Source: Nocardia wallacei (lineage in GTDB: Bacteria; Actinomycetota; Actinomycetes; Mycobacteriales; Mycobacteriaceae). Taken from it: a stretch of 64,000 nt of DNA. The notes below the pieces were generated by a model that had not been told where the DNA came from, made no database searches, and saw nothing but the letters and a program-made list of their open reading frames with translations. Shown in pieces: positions 9,441-22,954 of this stretch (within the stretch, counting starts at the first letter, position 1; each line of letters opens with the position of its first letter). The stretch covers positions 5,146,001 to 5,210,000 of the forward strand of contig NZ_AP023396.1 of NCBI RefSeq assembly GCF_014466955.1, given 5' to 3'. Both the position numbers and the translations under genes were made by a program.

Positions 9441-9472
9441 TGTGTTGTTTCAGATACCGCACAGTGGACGCG
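9441..9472 (-). other. 3' arm of the 23S rRNA processing stem
   Basis: This segment of the 23S-5S spacer is the near-perfect complement of 12603-12633, which lies just before 23S. They share TGTGTTGTTT and GCACAGTGGACGCG in opposite orientation. The two arms bracket 23S rRNA and should form the long duplex cut by RNase III during maturation. Confidence 0.8.
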
Positions 9473-9481
9473 TAACACCTT

Positions 9482-12592
<3,111 letters not shown>

Positions 12593-12602
12593 CAAAGATG
12601 CT

Positions 12603-12633
12603 CGCGTCCACTGTGCAGTTCTCAAACAACACA
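12603..12633 (-). other. 5' arm of the 23S processing stem with boxA-like element
   Basis: The minus strand reads TGTGTTGTTTGAGAACTGCA and then CAGTGGACGCG. It is complementary to 9441-9472 on the far side of 23S. The TTGTTTGAGAAC part resembles actinobacterial boxA antitermination sites. Confidence 0.8.
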
Positions 12634-12728
12634 CCCGCATCGGATCGAACCTCGAAGCCAGCCACAGCACGCTGCGCGGTACTAACGAAAACCCGAACGG
12701 ATCGTCATGATTTCCCAGAAAGAACGTC

Positions 12729-12757
12729 TGTTCTTTCAGGACCCAATAGTGTGTCGA
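12729..12757 (-). other. 3' arm of the 16S processing stem
   Basis: This 29-base segment is complementary at about 26 positions to 14570-14598 in the 16S leader. Both carry CAATAGTGTGTCGA and TGTTCTTT in opposite orientation. The pair encloses 16S rRNA and is the expected RNase III substrate. Confidence 0.8.
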
Positions 12758-12884
12758 CTACATCCGGCCCGAAGACCGGCACATGTCAGCGTTCCACCCA
12801 TGAGCACCGCAGTTCCACATTCGGGAACATAAGCGGCTCTGGCACCTCCAGATCCGACTCCTCGGACCGGACAGTGCAAATGCT

Positions 12885-14410
<1,526 letters not shown>

Positions 14411-14569
14411 GACTCACAACCACGCTCGAAAGCGCAATCGGAAGAAATCTCGAACCAGAGTCCGAAAACCTAACTTAAAAACGCCAGCCGGAAAATAGCT
14501 GACAAAAATGTCCTGCCCTCACACGGGGGTATGAGAAACAGGAACCAAAATAATTGGCACTGACATTCA

Positions 14570-14598
14570 TCGACACACTATTGAGTTCTCAAAGAACA
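14570..14598 (-). other. 5' arm of the 16S processing stem with boxA-like element
   Basis: The minus strand reads TGTTCTTTGAGAACTCAATA and then GTGTGTCGA. It pairs with 12729-12757 across 16S. The TTCTTTGAGAACTC core is a typical actinobacterial rrn boxA. Confidence 0.8.
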
Positions 14599-14653
14599 CA
14601 CGCACCCAAGATCCGGCCGATTTTCTTCGACCTTCTCTAGAGGCAACTTTTCC

Positions 14654-14682
14654 AGCCTAACCACTCTCACCCGTCGAGTCAA
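14654..14682 (-). promoter_or_regulatory. Principal rRNA operon promoter
   Basis: On the minus strand, TTGACT (14682-14677) and TAGGCT (14659-14654) are separated by exactly 17 bases. This is a near-consensus SigA promoter with transcription starting near 14647, about 235 bases before 16S. It is the best promoter match in the leader. Confidence 0.85.
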
Positions 14683-14858
14683 GCTCGGGGTGTCGAACAG
14701 TCTTGCCGACCGCCAGGCGCTCCCCGTCCTACCTCGTGTCCCGGGCCTGCTGGCTCCGGGTCGGCGTCCGTGTCGCTCTGACCTGGAATAAGTTACGTGT
14801 CGGATAACGGATCGTCAAATCCCCAAGACGCTCGACATTTCCGCAGGTCAGGAAGGCG

Positions 14859-14901
14859 AGGTCGGGGGTACGCCCGACCTGAATCACACCGGTGTGACTC
14901 A
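14859..14901 (-). terminator. Tandem palindromes after tyrS, probable terminator
   Basis: AGGTCGGG and CCCGACCT form one hairpin (14859-14880). Immediately next is the perfect 14-base palindrome TCACACCGGTGTGA (14884-14897). They lie just beyond the tyrS stop and upstream of the rrn promoter. No T tract follows, which is common for actinobacterial terminators. Confidence 0.55.
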
Positions 14902-14915
14902 GGTCATGGCGATCT

Positions 14916-16199
14916 TCATCGACCGGCGCGCCGGGCTCCGGCGAAGTTCTTCTTCCCGCGCCGCAGCACCAGCCAGCGCCCGTGCAGGTAGTCGCTGTCC
15001 GCGGCGGTCCATTCGGGGTCGGAGATGCGGGTGTTGTTCACCGAGGCGCCGCCTTCGTTCACCGCTCGCCGCGCCGCACCGCGGCTGTCCGACAGCCCTG
15101 CGGCCACCAGCAGGTCCACGATGGTCGCGCCGTCGCCGGCCTCCGCGACCGTGCCGTCGACAGCGGCCTCCGACAGTGCCGCCGCCAGGGTCGACTCGTC
15201 CAGTTCGCGCAGATCGCCGCGCCCGAACAGGGCCTGGCTGGCCAGCTGGACCGCGTGTGTGTTCGCCTCGCCGTGCACCAGCGTTGTCATCTCGGCCGCC
15301 AGCCGGCGCTGCGCTTCCCGGGCGTGCGGACGTTCCTCGGTTGCCCGCTCGAGTTCGTCCAGTTCCTCGCGGTCGAGGAAGGTGAACCAGCGCAGGTATC
15401 GCACGACATCCGCATCACCGGTGTTGACGAAGTACTGGTACCACGCGTACGGGCTGGTCATCTCGGGATCCAGCCACAGACTGCCGCCGCCGGTGGACTT
15501 GCCGAACTTCTTGCCGTCCGACGAGGTGACCAGCGGTGTGGTGAGGGCGTGGACGTGCTCGCCGTCCAGCCGCCGATTCAGTTCCACGCCCGCGATGATG
15601 TTGCCCCACTGGTCGGAACCGCCGACCTGCAACCGGCAGTCGTGCCGGCGGCGCAGCTGCACGTAGTCGTTGGCCTGCAGCAACATGTAGCTGAACTCGG
15701 TGTAGGAGATGCCTTCGCCGTCGAGGCGGCGCTTCACCGTCTCGCGGGCGAGCATGACGTTCACCGAGAAGTGCTTGCCGATGTCGCGCAGGAAGTCGAC
15801 CGCGCTCAGCGGGCCGGTCCAGTCCATGTTGTTCGCGATGATCGCGCCGGTCGGCGAGTCGTCGAGGTCGACGAAACGTTCGAGTTGGCCGCGGATGCGG
15901 TCGGCCCAGGCGGCGACGGTGTCGGTCGAGTTCATCACCCGCTCACCGACGTCGCGCGGATCGCCGATCAGTCCGGTTGCCCCACCCGCCAGCACGATCG
16001 GGCGATGACCGGCCTGCTGGAATCGTTTGAGCGTCAGCAGCGGCACCAGGTGCCCGGCGTGCAGGCTCGCCGCGGTCGGATCGAAACCGGCATAGAGGGT
16101 GATCGGTCCCTTCGCCAGCTCGGATCGCAGCTCGCCCAGGTCGGTGGACTGCGCGATCAGCCCACGCCAGCTCAGTTCATCGATGATGTCGACGCTCAC
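14916..16199 (-). CDS. tyrS: Tyrosine--tRNA ligase
   Basis: Class I aminoacyl-tRNA synthetase charging tRNA-Tyr, 427 residues. The ATP-binding HIGH-type motif is in [10 protein letters not shown]. Tyrosine-binding elements include YAGFDPTA and GGSDQWGNI, and the KMSKS-type loop is KKFGKSTGG. An S4 RNA-binding domain ends the protein ([20 protein letters not shown]). The GTG start at 16199 gives [14 protein letters not shown], which matches the family. It lies between the rRNA operon and the regulator gene; in mycobacteria the same gene sits between mpg and lprJ/Rv1691, so the rRNA operon here interrupts that order. No T-box leader was seen. Confidence 0.96.
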   Translation of the reverse strand: MSVDIIDELSWRGLIAQSTDLGELRSELAKGPITLYAGFDPTAASLHAGHLVPLLTLKRFQQAGHRPIVLAGGATGLIGDPRDVGERVMNSTDTVAAWADRIRGQLERFVDLDDSPTGAIIANNMDWTGPLSAVDFLRDIGKHFSVNVMLARETVKRRLDGEGISYTEFSYMLLQANDYVQLRRRHDCRLQVGGSDQWGNIIAGVELNRRLDGEHVHALTTPLVTSSDGKKFGKSTGGGSLWLDPEMTSPYAWYQYFVNTGDADVVRYLRWFTFLDREELDELERATEERPHAREAQRRLAAEMTTLVHGEANTHAVQLASQALFGRGDLRELDESTLAAALSEAAVDGTVAEAGDGATIVDLLVAAGLSDSRGAARRAVNEGGASVNNTRISDPEWTAADSDYLHGRWLVLRRGKKNFAGARRAGR

Positions 16200-16303
16200 G
16201 TCGCCCTATCTTTCCCCACGCCCTGCGGTCCCCCGTGCACCGGGCCACCACACGCCGGAACCCGATCACGCCTGCGAATCGCCGGGACGTGCCGGATCGA
16301 GGC

Positions 16304-16972
16304 TCAAGCGAAAACAGCCTTCAACGAGGTCAGATGCACCCGGCTCGCCGTGGCCGCGGCCGCGCTGTCCCGGGCGCGGACGGCGTCGAGCAGGAGTTCG
16401 TGGGCACGATGGTCGGCGCCTTCGTCGGGCAGCGGGCGCATGCGCAGCATATCGATCATCGCGTGCCGCGAGCGCGGGACGAAGGCGTCGAACATGCTGG
16501 TGAGTACGTCGTTGTGGGCCGCGGTGACGACCGTGCGGTGGAAGGCGGTGTCAGCGTCGACGAGACTCTCGACCGCGGGACCGGCTTCGGCGCGAGCGGC
16601 CAGGGCCCGCCACATCACGCGCAGGTCCGCAGGCGTGCGGCGGTGCGCCGCGAGCGCCGCGGCCTCCGCTTCGATGGCGATGCGGGCCTCGATCACCGTG
16701 ACGATGTCGGCGCGGCGCAGGAGCGTGTCCCAGTCCTCGGTCACCTCCAGCGCGGTGACGAAAACCCCTGCGCCCTGGCGGCTTTCGAGCACACCGCGAC
16801 CTGCCAGCTCCCGGACGGCTTCACGCAAGGTGGACCGGCCCACGCCGAGCTGGGCGGCCAGCGTGGTCTCCCCCGGCAGCTTGTGGCCGAGCGGCCATTC
16901 GCCGGCGCGGATCCGGCCGAGTAGGACCTCGGCGGCCTGAGCGGCCAGCGGATGCCTTTGTACGTGCGCCAA
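16304..16972 (-). CDS. FadR-type GntR family transcriptional regulator (FCD domain)
   Basis: A regulator with an N-terminal winged helix (PLAAQAAEVLLGRIRAGEWP, then LPGETTLAAQLGVGRSTLRE) and a C-terminal all-helical FCD ligand domain, which includes the AHRRTP, DTAFHRTVVTAAHN and ATASRVHL histidine positions often involved in metal binding. The TTG at 16970-16972 (LAHVQRHPLAAQ) has GAGAGG about ten bases upstream and begins where the domain begins. An ATG at 17029 would add 19 unusual residues and overlap the divergent promoter. It is divergently transcribed from the LeuA-like gene, which it probably controls. The effector is unknown. Confidence 0.85.
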   Translation of the reverse strand: MAHVQRHPLAAQAAEVLLGRIRAGEWPLGHKLPGETTLAAQLGVGRSTLREAVRELAGRGVLESRQGAGVFVTALEVTEDWDTLLRRADIVTVIEARIAIEAEAAALAAHRRTPADLRVMWRALAARAEAGPAVESLVDADTAFHRTVVTAAHNDVLTSMFDAFVPRSRHAMIDMLRMRPLPDEGADHRAHELLLDAVRARDSAAAATASRVHLTSLKAVFA

Positions 16973-16991
16973 AGCCCGTCTACCTCTCTGC

Positions 16992-17027
16992 TTGTCTGAG
17001 GAGTTGTTTCTGGTTAGTCTAAGCCAC
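16992..17027 (+). promoter_or_regulatory. Promoter and probable GntR operator in front of the LeuA-like gene
   Basis: TTGTCT (16992-16997) and TAGTCT (17015-17020) are spaced by 17 bases and face the LeuA-like gene. The -10 lies within an imperfect palindrome, TGGTTAG-T-CTAAGCCA (17011-17027), which resembles FadR-type operators with TGGT/ACCA arms. This suggests repression by the divergent GntR regulator. Confidence 0.5.
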
Positions 17028-17143
17028 ATGGGACAGGGACTGCTTCTCCTCGGCCGCCGCGGCGGGGTCTGATCGACCGGCACCCTGCCCGCGGGTTGCT
17101 GGGCTGCGCCGGTCACACCTCCGACGCGAAAGCAACGCCGATC

Positions 17144-18523
17144 ATGTTTCCTTGGAATCGCCAGCGCCCTTCCACCATGCCGTCACACCGGTATCGAGCT
17201 GTGCACGAACGGGTTTCGGTCCCGGAGTTCGATCGGCGATGGCCGTCGAACCGCATCACCGAGGCGCCGCTGTGGGTCCCCGTCGACCTGCGCGACGGTA
17301 ATCAGGCCCTCGCCGAGCCGATGGATCCGGCCCGCAAGCGCCGCTTCTTCGAGCTGATGGTGGCCATGGGCTACAAGGAGATCGAGGTCGGGTATCCGAG
17401 CGCCTCACAGGCCGACTTCGATTTCGTCCGGCTGATCCGCGATGCGGAGCTGGCGCCCGCGGACGTCACGCTGGTGGTGTTCACTCCGGCCCGCCGCGAT
17501 CTGATCGAGCGGACCGTGCGGGCGGTCGACGGCATCGCCAACGACGTGGTGATCCACCTGTACACGGCGACGGCGCCGCGGTGGCGACAGGTGGTGCTGG
17601 GCCGCACCCGCGACGAGGTGGCCGAGCTGATCCACGCCGGTGGGCGCGACGTGTGGGAACTGGCCGGGCACCTGCCCAACGTCCGGTTCCAGTTCTCCCC
17701 GGAGGTCTTCATCCTCACCGAGCCGGATTTCGTGCTGGCGGTGTGCGATTCGATGACCACGCTGTGGGACGCGACGCCGGAGCGTCCGGTGACGCTCAAC
17801 CTGCCCGCGACCGTGGAGGTGGCGACACCGAACGTGTACGCCGACCAGATCGAGTACATGCATCGCAACCTGTCCCGCCGGGACAGCGTGGTGCTGTCGG
17901 TGCATCCGCACAACGACCGGGGCACCGGCATCGCGTGCGCCGAACTGGCGGTGCTGGCCGGGGCGCAGCGGGTGGAGGGCTGTCTGTTCGGCAACGGTGA
18001 GCGCACCGGCAATGTCGACATCGCCACGCTGGCGCTGAATCTGCATGCGCAGGGCGTGGATCCGCGGATCGACTTCTCCGATATCGACCAGGTGCGGCGC
18101 ACAGTGGAGTACTGCACGCGCCTGCCGGTCCATCCGCGGCATCCGTATGTGGGCGATCTGGTGTACACGGCCTTCTCCGGGACGCACCAGGACGCGATCC
18201 GGAAGGGTTTCGCCGAACATCGCGCCCGGGCAGCGCGGCAGCACGCCGACGAGCGCGAAATCGCTTGGGAGGTACCATATCTGCCGATCGACCCCGCCGA
18301 CGTCGGCCGTTCCTACGAGGCGGTGATCCGCGTCAATTCACAGTCCGGCAAGGGCGGGATCGCCTACCTGCTCGAGACCGAGTACGGCATCACCCTCGCA
18401 CGCGACGAGCAGATCGAGTTCGCCCGCGCGGTGCAGCGTCACACCGACGAAACCGGCACGGAGGTATCGGCCGAGGTGCTGTGGAAGCTGTACACCGAGT
18501 TCCGGACGGAGGCGGCGCGGTGA
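17144..18523 (+). CDS. 2-isopropylmalate synthase-like enzyme lacking the C-terminal regulatory domain
   Basis: A 459-residue DRE-TIM enzyme closely resembling the catalytic part of actinobacterial Leu[66 protein letters not shown] and [19 protein letters not shown], with the metal-binding and catalytic residues in place. A linker follows ([20 protein letters not shown], then [14 protein letters not shown]), where the protein stops. Normal LeuA of this type has a further 130-170 residues forming the leucine-binding regulatory domain. The ATG at 17144 gives [12 protein letters not shown], which aligns with the family N-terminus. It could be a feedback-insensitive LeuA or a related enzyme such as a homocitrate- or methylmalate-type synthase. 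It is probably a paralogue of a full-length leuA elsewhere. Confidence 0.85.
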   Translation: MFPWNRQRPSTMPSHRYRAVHERVSVPEFDRRWPSNRITEAPLWVPVDLRDGNQALAEPMDPARKRRFFELMVAMGYKEIEVGYPSASQADFDFVRLIRDAELAPADVTLVVFTPARRDLIERTVRAVDGIANDVVIHLYTATAPRWRQVVLGRTRDEVAELIHAGGRDVWELAGHLPNVRFQFSPEVFILTEPDFVLAVCDSMTTLWDATPERPVTLNLPATVEVATPNVYADQIEYMHRNLSRRDSVVLSVHPHNDRGTGIACAELAVLAGAQRVEGCLFGNGERTGNVDIATLALNLHAQGVDPRIDFSDIDQVRRTVEYCTRLPVHPRHPYVGDLVYTAFSGTHQDAIRKGFAEHRARAARQHADEREIAWEVPYLPIDPADVGRSYEAVIRVNSQSGKGGIAYLLETEYGITLARDEQIEFARAVQRHTDETGTEVSAEVLWKLYTEFRTEAAR

Positions 18524-18530
18524 ACCGCGC

Positions 18531-19154
18531 TCAGGCCGGCCGTTCCAGTTTCGGTGCCCGCGGGCTGCGCCGATAGGCCGACACCGCCGGGGAGCCGGTC
18601 AGCCAGAGCCGCCACGGCCGATCGGCGGCCAGGCTGACGCCGACGCGAGGCCCCACCGCGACGGCTGCGGACTCGGTGATCTCCGGACCCAGTTCCAGCC
18701 GGATCGGCGAGTCGGGATCGAACAGTGGAGTGCCGTAGTCGGCCAAGGTGATGCCCAGAGCGCTGCCCAGATTGCCCGGCCCCTTGGCCAGGCCCGCGTC
18801 GGTGCGGGCGGCCGGTCGGCGGGCGCGGGCGGTCTCGTGCCCGGCGATCACCTCACCGGCGCGGATCAGCACGGCGCTGGCGACGCCGTCGGGTCCGCTG
18901 GTGACGTTGACACAGGTGTGCATGCCGTAGCTGAAGTAGACGTACAGCACGCCGGGCGGTCCGAACATGACGGCGTTGCGCGGGGTCCGGCCGCGGCCGG
19001 AGTGCGCGGCCGGGTCGTGCCACGGCCCGGCCGGGTCCCCGCCGTACGCCTCCACCTCGACAATTCGGACGGCGACGGGACCGGACCACAACGTCGCGCC
19101 GAGCAGGCGGCGCGCGGCCGCGGGTGGTTCGACGGCAAGTTCCTCGGCAGACAC
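18531..19154 (-). CDS. mpg: DNA-3-methyladenine glycosylase (Mpg/AAG family)
   Basis: Base-excision repair glycosylase that removes alkylated purines, 207 residues. Family signatures include [56 protein letters not shown] and [12 protein letters not shown]; the catalytic glutamate is in VEVEAYGG. The GTG at 19152-19154 (VSAEELAV) gives the usual length. Longer in-frame starts add a non-homologous arginine-rich leader. It corresponds to Rv1688 in the mycobacterial order, next to tyrS. It is convergent with the LeuA-like gene, with seven bases between the stops. Confidence 0.93.
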   Translation of the reverse strand: MSAEELAVEPPAAARRLLGATLWSGPVAVRIVEVEAYGGDPAGPWHDPAAHSGRGRTPRNAVMFGPPGVLYVYFSYGMHTCVNVTSGPDGVASAVLIRAGEVIAGHETARARRPAARTDAGLAKGPGNLGSALGITLADYGTPLFDPDSPIRLELGPEITESAAVAVGPRVGVSLAADRPWRLWLTGSPAVSAYRRSPRAPKLERPA

Positions 19155-19269
19155 AGCGGTCCATTGTCCAGAACCATGCCGCGCCGGGCCAATCGCACCC
19201 GTCCGACGAATCGGCCCGGCACCCCGCGTGCCGGGCCGATCCCTCATCGCGTCCCTATCCGGGGGCGGG

Positions 19270-19569
19270 TCACAACCAGCGGTCGACGCCGTCGTGCCCG
19301 GAGCAGGTGCCCCGGCGGTGCTGGCTGAAGCTGTAGGTGCCGTCCTTGCACTGTGCGGTGGCGCCGTCCGGCGGAGTGGAACTCTGCTGCGGGCGTTGCA
19401 CGCAGGTGTGGTCGACGTTCTCGTACTGGCCGGCACCGCACACGTTCTGGACGGGAGCGGCGGTCGCAGTGGGTGCGACGAAGGCCGACGTGGCGACGGC
19501 GCCCGCGAACAGCAGCGGCGCCAATCCGAAGGGGGTCCGTCCCGCGGCGCGCCGCTTGTTCGTAATCAT
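19270..19569 (-). CDS. Small secreted DUF3761 protein
   Basis: A 99-residue protein with a Sec-type signal peptide: positively charged [13 protein letters not shown], a hydrophobic core ([18 protein letters not shown]) and a likely cleavage after TATAA. The mature part has four cysteines. It ends in [20 protein letters not shown] followed by GVDRWL, the hallmark of the short DUF3761 domain seen in secreted actinobacterial proteins. The ATG at 19569 has AAGGAA upstream. The function is unknown. It stands alone between mpg and the sigma factor gene. Confidence 0.82.
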   Translation of the reverse strand: MITNKRRAAGRTPFGLAPLLFAGAVATSAFVAPTATAAPVQNVCGAGQYENVDHTCVQRPQQSSTPPDGATAQCKDGTYSFSQHRRGTCSGHDGVDRWL

Positions 19570-19760
19570 TTCGAAATTCCTTACCGCAGAACAGTTCTCA
19601 TCAGTAGCGGGGCTCTCCCCCAGTGCGGATCACCCTAACTCGGACGACCGGCACAATCCGAGCGTTCTCGCGTGGGAGATGACGAAAGACCCTGTGTCCC
19701 AATGACCAGCGTCATGCCCGCCCCGGCGACCGACCCCCGGACATAGCCCCACCTTCCCAC

Positions 19761-20645
19761 TCAGCGCATGTCCACGCCGCCGCGCAGGCCGCTCAGCTTG
19801 TCCGGGTTGACCTGGAAACGGATGTTCTCCACACGCTCGTCGCGGATGTCGTAACTCAGGGCTCCGACCGGCCGATCACCGACCAGCACGAGCAGTCCGA
19901 GCTCGCCGTTGATGGTGGCCGGCGCCAGCCGCGCACCGGCCGAGGTGGGTTTGGCCATGGCGCCCAGCATCCAGCGCGCGACATGGTCGGGACCGTGCAG
20001 CGGGCGGCGGGCCGCGGTGACCTTGCCGCCGCCGTCGTTCCACAGCGTGACATCGGGGGCGAGCAGGGCCATCAGCGCGTTGACGTCGCCGCCGTGCGCG
20101 GCCGTCAGGAACTTCTCCGTGATCTCACGCCGGGTGGCCGCATCGGCGTCGTAGCGCGGTCGGCGGGCGTGGACGTGCGCGCGGGCGCGGTGGGCGATCT
20201 GGCGCACCGTCGACTCGGGACGGTCGAGGAACTCACCGATCTCGGCGTGCGAGAAGCCGAAGACCTCGCGCAGCACGAACACGGCGCGCTCGACCGGGCC
20301 GAGGGTTTCCAGTACGACCAGCATCGCGGTCGACACGGTGTCGGCCGTCTCGGTTTCCGCGGCGGCGTCGGCCGTGGTGAGCAGCGGTTCGGGCAACCAC
20401 GGGCCGACGTAGGTCTCGCGCACGGCACGGGCCGAGGTGAGCCGATTCAGCGACAGATTCGTCACGGTACGCACCAGATACGCCTTCGGATGGTCGATCG
20501 TGTCGGGGTCGGTGGCGTGCCATTTCAGCCAGGCGTCCTGGAGCACGTCCTCGGCGTCGGCGACGCTGCCCAGCATCCGGTAGGCGGTGCCGAACAGCAG
20601 TCGCCGGTGCGCGACGAACGGGTCGGTGCTCACATGGTCCGGCAT
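19761..20645 (-). CDS. ECF41-type RNA polymerase sigma factor (SigJ-like)
   Basis: A 294-residue extracytoplasmic-function sigma factor with region 2 (LLFGTAYRMLGSVADAEDVL), region 4 (ERAVFVLREVFGFSHAEIGE, then RPESTVRQIAHRAR) and a SnoaL-like C-terminal extension of about 110 residues. The extension carries the two ECF41 hallmarks: DGGGK and, close to the C-terminus, NPDKL. In ECF41 factors the extension acts as a built-in anti-sigma-like or co-activating domain. The gene follows a flavin oxidoreductase gene on the same strand by 37 bases, and ECF41 genes are characteristically paired with such oxidoreductases. An ECF41-like promoter stands before the pair (21887-21913). Confidence 0.93.
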   Translation of the reverse strand: MPDHVSTDPFVAHRRLLFGTAYRMLGSVADAEDVLQDAWLKWHATDPDTIDHPKAYLVRTVTNLSLNRLTSARAVRETYVGPWLPEPLLTTADAAAETETADTVSTAMLVVLETLGPVERAVFVLREVFGFSHAEIGEFLDRPESTVRQIAHRARAHVHARRPRYDADAATRREITEKFLTAAHGGDVNALMALLAPDVTLWNDGGGKVTAARRPLHGPDHVARWMLGAMAKPTSAGARLAPATINGELGLLVLVGDRPVGALSYDIRDERVENIRFQVNPDKLSGLRGGVDMR

Positions 20646-20682
20646 GGTCTCATGCTTTCCGGGCGGCGGCCGATCGGCAAGC

Positions 20683-21846
20683 TCAGCGGGTGGCCCGGCC
20701 GCCCTTGGACAGCGCCACCGGGACGTTCATCCGCTTGCTCATCGAGTAGACGGGGATCGGGCTGCTGCTGACGCTCTCCTTGTAGAAGACCGCCGTGCGG
20801 CCGGTCAGGTACCAGCGCTTGGGGGTGTCGTCGGCGTGGGTGAACTGGATGACGGCGTCCCGGCGGCCCAGGCTGACCGGCTGATGAAAGTAGCCGAAGC
20901 GGAACGGCCGCACCTTCTTGCCGCGCAGTCGCCGGGCGATGGCGTCGGCGGCGTAGGCGGCGGTGGGAATCCCGCTCTGGCAGGTGCCGTGGATCTCGCC
21001 CCACGCCTGGCGCACCGCGGCGGCGTCGCCGACGGCATACACGTCGGGGTGCGACACCGAACGGAGGGTACCGTCGGTGACGACCAAACCCTTTGCGTCG
21101 GTGGCGATTCCGGCATCCGCGGCGAGCCGGGGCACGCGTACTCCGGCGGTCCACAGGGTCAGGTCCGAGGCCATCAGTTCGCCGGTGGACAGACTGATGG
21201 CGTCGGGCAGCACCTTGGTCACCCGCACACCGACCTTGCGGATGATGCCCAGGCGATCCAGCGCGGCGTCCAGGTAGGCCCGGGCACCATCACCCATCAT
21301 CGACCCCGGCGCATCGGCCGCGACCAGGGTGACCGTCAGTTCCGGACGGCTCTCGGCGAGTTCGGTGGCGGCTTCGATGCCGGTGAGGCCGCCGCCGACC
21401 ACGGTGACGGTGCCGCGATCGGCCGCGACCTCGGCCAGGCGGCGTGCGAAGCGGTGTGCCAGGCGCGGATCGTTCAGCGTCCACGCGTGCTCGGCAGCGC
21501 CCGGCACCACAGCGGTGTCGGTGACGCTGCCGAGGGCGTACACCAGCGTGTCGTAGGCGAGGTCGGTCCCATCGTCCAGGGTCACGCGATGCGCGGCGGG
21601 ATCGATGGCGGTCGCGGCGGCCCGGCGGAAGTCCACCCCCGAGCCCGCGAGCAGCCGCGGGATACGGCGATCGGCCAGCTCCTGCCCCGCCGCGATCTGA
21701 TGCATCCGCAGCCGTTCGGTGAAGCGCTCCGAAGGATTCACCAGGGTGATGCGCACGCCGCGGCCCCGGGTGCGATGCGCCAGCCGGACGGTGGCCAGCA
21801 TGCCGGTGTACCCGGCGCCGAGCACGACGATCTCGTGGGTTTTCAT
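20683..21846 (-). CDS. NAD(P)/FAD-dependent oxidoreductase (NDH-2-like), ECF41 partner
   Basis: A 387-residue flavoprotein with two dinucleotide-binding folds: IVVLGAGYTGMLATVRLA at the N-terminus for FAD and TVTVVGGGLTGIEAATELAE near residue 150 for NAD(P)H. The second FAD motif is SHPDVYAVGDAAAVR. It resembles type II NADH dehydrogenases but lacks an obvious C-terminal membrane anchor. The ATG at 21846 has GGAG six bases upstream (GGAGCTGATC), which sets the start; a longer frame was rejected. It is transcribed with the downstream ECF41 sigma gene and is the expected main target of that factor. The electron acceptor is unknown. Confidence 0.9.
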   Translation of the reverse strand: MKTHEIVVLGAGYTGMLATVRLAHRTRGRGVRITLVNPSERFTERLRMHQIAAGQELADRRIPRLLAGSGVDFRRAAATAIDPAAHRVTLDDGTDLAYDTLVYALGSVTDTAVVPGAAEHAWTLNDPRLAHRFARRLAEVAADRGTVTVVGGGLTGIEAATELAESRPELTVTLVAADAPGSMMGDGARAYLDAALDRLGIIRKVGVRVTKVLPDAISLSTGELMASDLTLWTAGVRVPRLAADAGIATDAKGLVVTDGTLRSVSHPDVYAVGDAAAVRQAWGEIHGTCQSGIPTAAYAADAIARRLRGKKVRPFRFGYFHQPVSLGRRDAVIQFTHADDTPKRWYLTGRTAVFYKESVSSSPIPVYSMSKRMNVPVALSKGGRATR

Positions 21847-22149
21847 GATCAGCTCCAAGCGGTCGTTGGTGGTGAGTCGCCTATGGGACAGGGCAGCCGC
21901 GGGAAACGTGACAGCCTCCTTTGTGATCCACGTCACCTTCGATCCGACCGCTTCCACTGGATCTCCGAACAACAGCCGGCCCCGCACGCGACGGCTGCGA
22001 TGAGAACCCGCCGGGGGCTGCACGAAATCTCCACAAGGTCGCCACGCCGACTCCACCGTCGCGGGGGATGCGATGGGTAGTTTCACACCCGTCGTCGGCC
22101 TCGCCGGCATCGAGGCGATTCCCTTCTCCAGCAAAGGATCAGACTGCGT
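21847..22149. other. Divergent intergenic region between oxidoreductase and prenyltransferase genes
   Basis: About 300 bases without a gene. The left end carries the ECF41-like promoter for the minus-strand pair. The right half, upstream of the prenyltransferase, shows an AAAGGA ribosome site at about 22134 but no promoter I can name with confidence. Confidence 0.6.
21887..21913 (-). promoter_or_regulatory. Putative ECF41-dependent promoter
   Basis: On the minus strand, TGTCACG (21913-21907) is followed after 16 bases by TGTC (21890-21887), 40 bases before the oxidoreductase start. ECF41 promoters known from other bacteria have a TGTCACA -35 and a CGTC -10. The match is close, and the position fits autoregulation of the oxidoreductase-sigma pair. 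Confidence 0.6.
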
Positions 22150-22926
22150 ATGCGCGTCACGGACCTGCCGTACCGCCTGTATGCCCGCCGGCTGCGGGGG
22201 CAGCTCGCGGGCGCACGGCTACCCCGTCACGTCGGGTTGATCATGGACGGCAACCGGCGCTGGGCCCGCAGCAAGGGTCTCTCCGACACCCGGCTGGGGC
22301 ATCGATACGGTGCCGAGCATGCGGAAAACGTGCTGTCCTGGTGCGAAGATCTGGGCATCCGGTATGTCACGGTGTTCCTGTGCTCGACCGAGAACCTGCG
22401 CAATCGAGCCGACGACGAGATCGACTTCCTCATGCGCGTGGTCGAGGACCTGGTCACCGATCGGCTCGGCCACCCCGGCTCCCGCTGGCAGCTGCACATC
22501 GCCGGATCACCCGATGCTCTGCCCGACACCACAGCCCGCGCGCTGAAACAGGCCGTCGAAGCCACTCGTACCTGCACGACCGGTGCGCACGTCACCTTGG
22601 CGATCGGCTACGGCGGCCGGCAGGAGATCGTCGATGCGTTCCGCGACCTGCTCTCCGAGAGCGCGGGTAGTGGAAAGTCGTTGGCGGACATCGCCGACAG
22701 CCTCACCGCCGAGGATCTCGCCGCCCACCTGTACACCCCGGACCAGCCCGACCCGGATCTGGTGATCCGGACCAGCGGAGAGCAGCGGTTGTCGAACTTC
22801 CTGCTGTGGCAGAGCGCCTATGCCGAGCTCTATTTCTGCGAGGCGTACTGGCCCGCCTTCCGCGAGATCGACTTCCTGCGGGCGCTACGCAATTTCGCCG
22901 ACCGGCAGCGCCGGTACGGTGCATGA
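22150..22926 (+). CDS. Cis-prenyltransferase (UppS family, Rv1086-like short-chain Z-isoprenyl diphosphate synthase)
   Basis: A 258-residue cis-prenyltransferase. Conserved region I is HVGLIMDGNRRWAR with the catalytic aspartate. Further regions are GHRYGAEHAENVLSWC, VTVFLCSTENLRNR and the C-terminal DLVIRTSGEQRLSNFLLWQS with AYAELYFCEAYWPAF. The short N-terminus and overall sequence resemble mycobacterial Rv1086, the Z-farnesyl diphosphate synthase, more than the longer-chain Rv2361c. The product feeds polyprenyl phosphate carriers for the cell wall. AAAGGA precedes the ATG. It is a single gene, convergent with the alpha/beta hydrolase. Chain length cannot be settled from sequence. Confidence 0.9.
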   Translation: MRVTDLPYRLYARRLRGQLAGARLPRHVGLIMDGNRRWARSKGLSDTRLGHRYGAEHAENVLSWCEDLGIRYVTVFLCSTENLRNRADDEIDFLMRVVEDLVTDRLGHPGSRWQLHIAGSPDALPDTTARALKQAVEATRTCTTGAHVTLAIGYGGRQEIVDAFRDLLSESAGSGKSLADIADSLTAEDLAAHLYTPDQPDPDLVIRTSGEQRLSNFLLWQSAYAELYFCEAYWPAFREIDFLRALRNFADRQRRYGA

Positions 22927-22954
22927 GATCGACGTTTCGGTCGGCGGCCGAGAT

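Larger units (their letters stand above)
14411..14915 (-). other. rRNA leader, promoter region and tyrS 3' region (505 bases without a gene)
   Basis: From the 16S side it holds the leader with the 5' processing arm and boxA (14570-14598), a consensus promoter (14654-14682), a GC-rich stretch of about 170 bases in which I see no gene, and two palindromes just after tyrS (14859-14901). A 60-codon frame on the plus strand (14797-14991) has no coding character. Confidence 0.75.

Noticed and set aside
14797..14991. Short plus-strand gene upstream of tyrS 3' end
   Set aside because: The sequence is better explained by the two terminator-like palindromes and lacks a ribosome site or conserved character.
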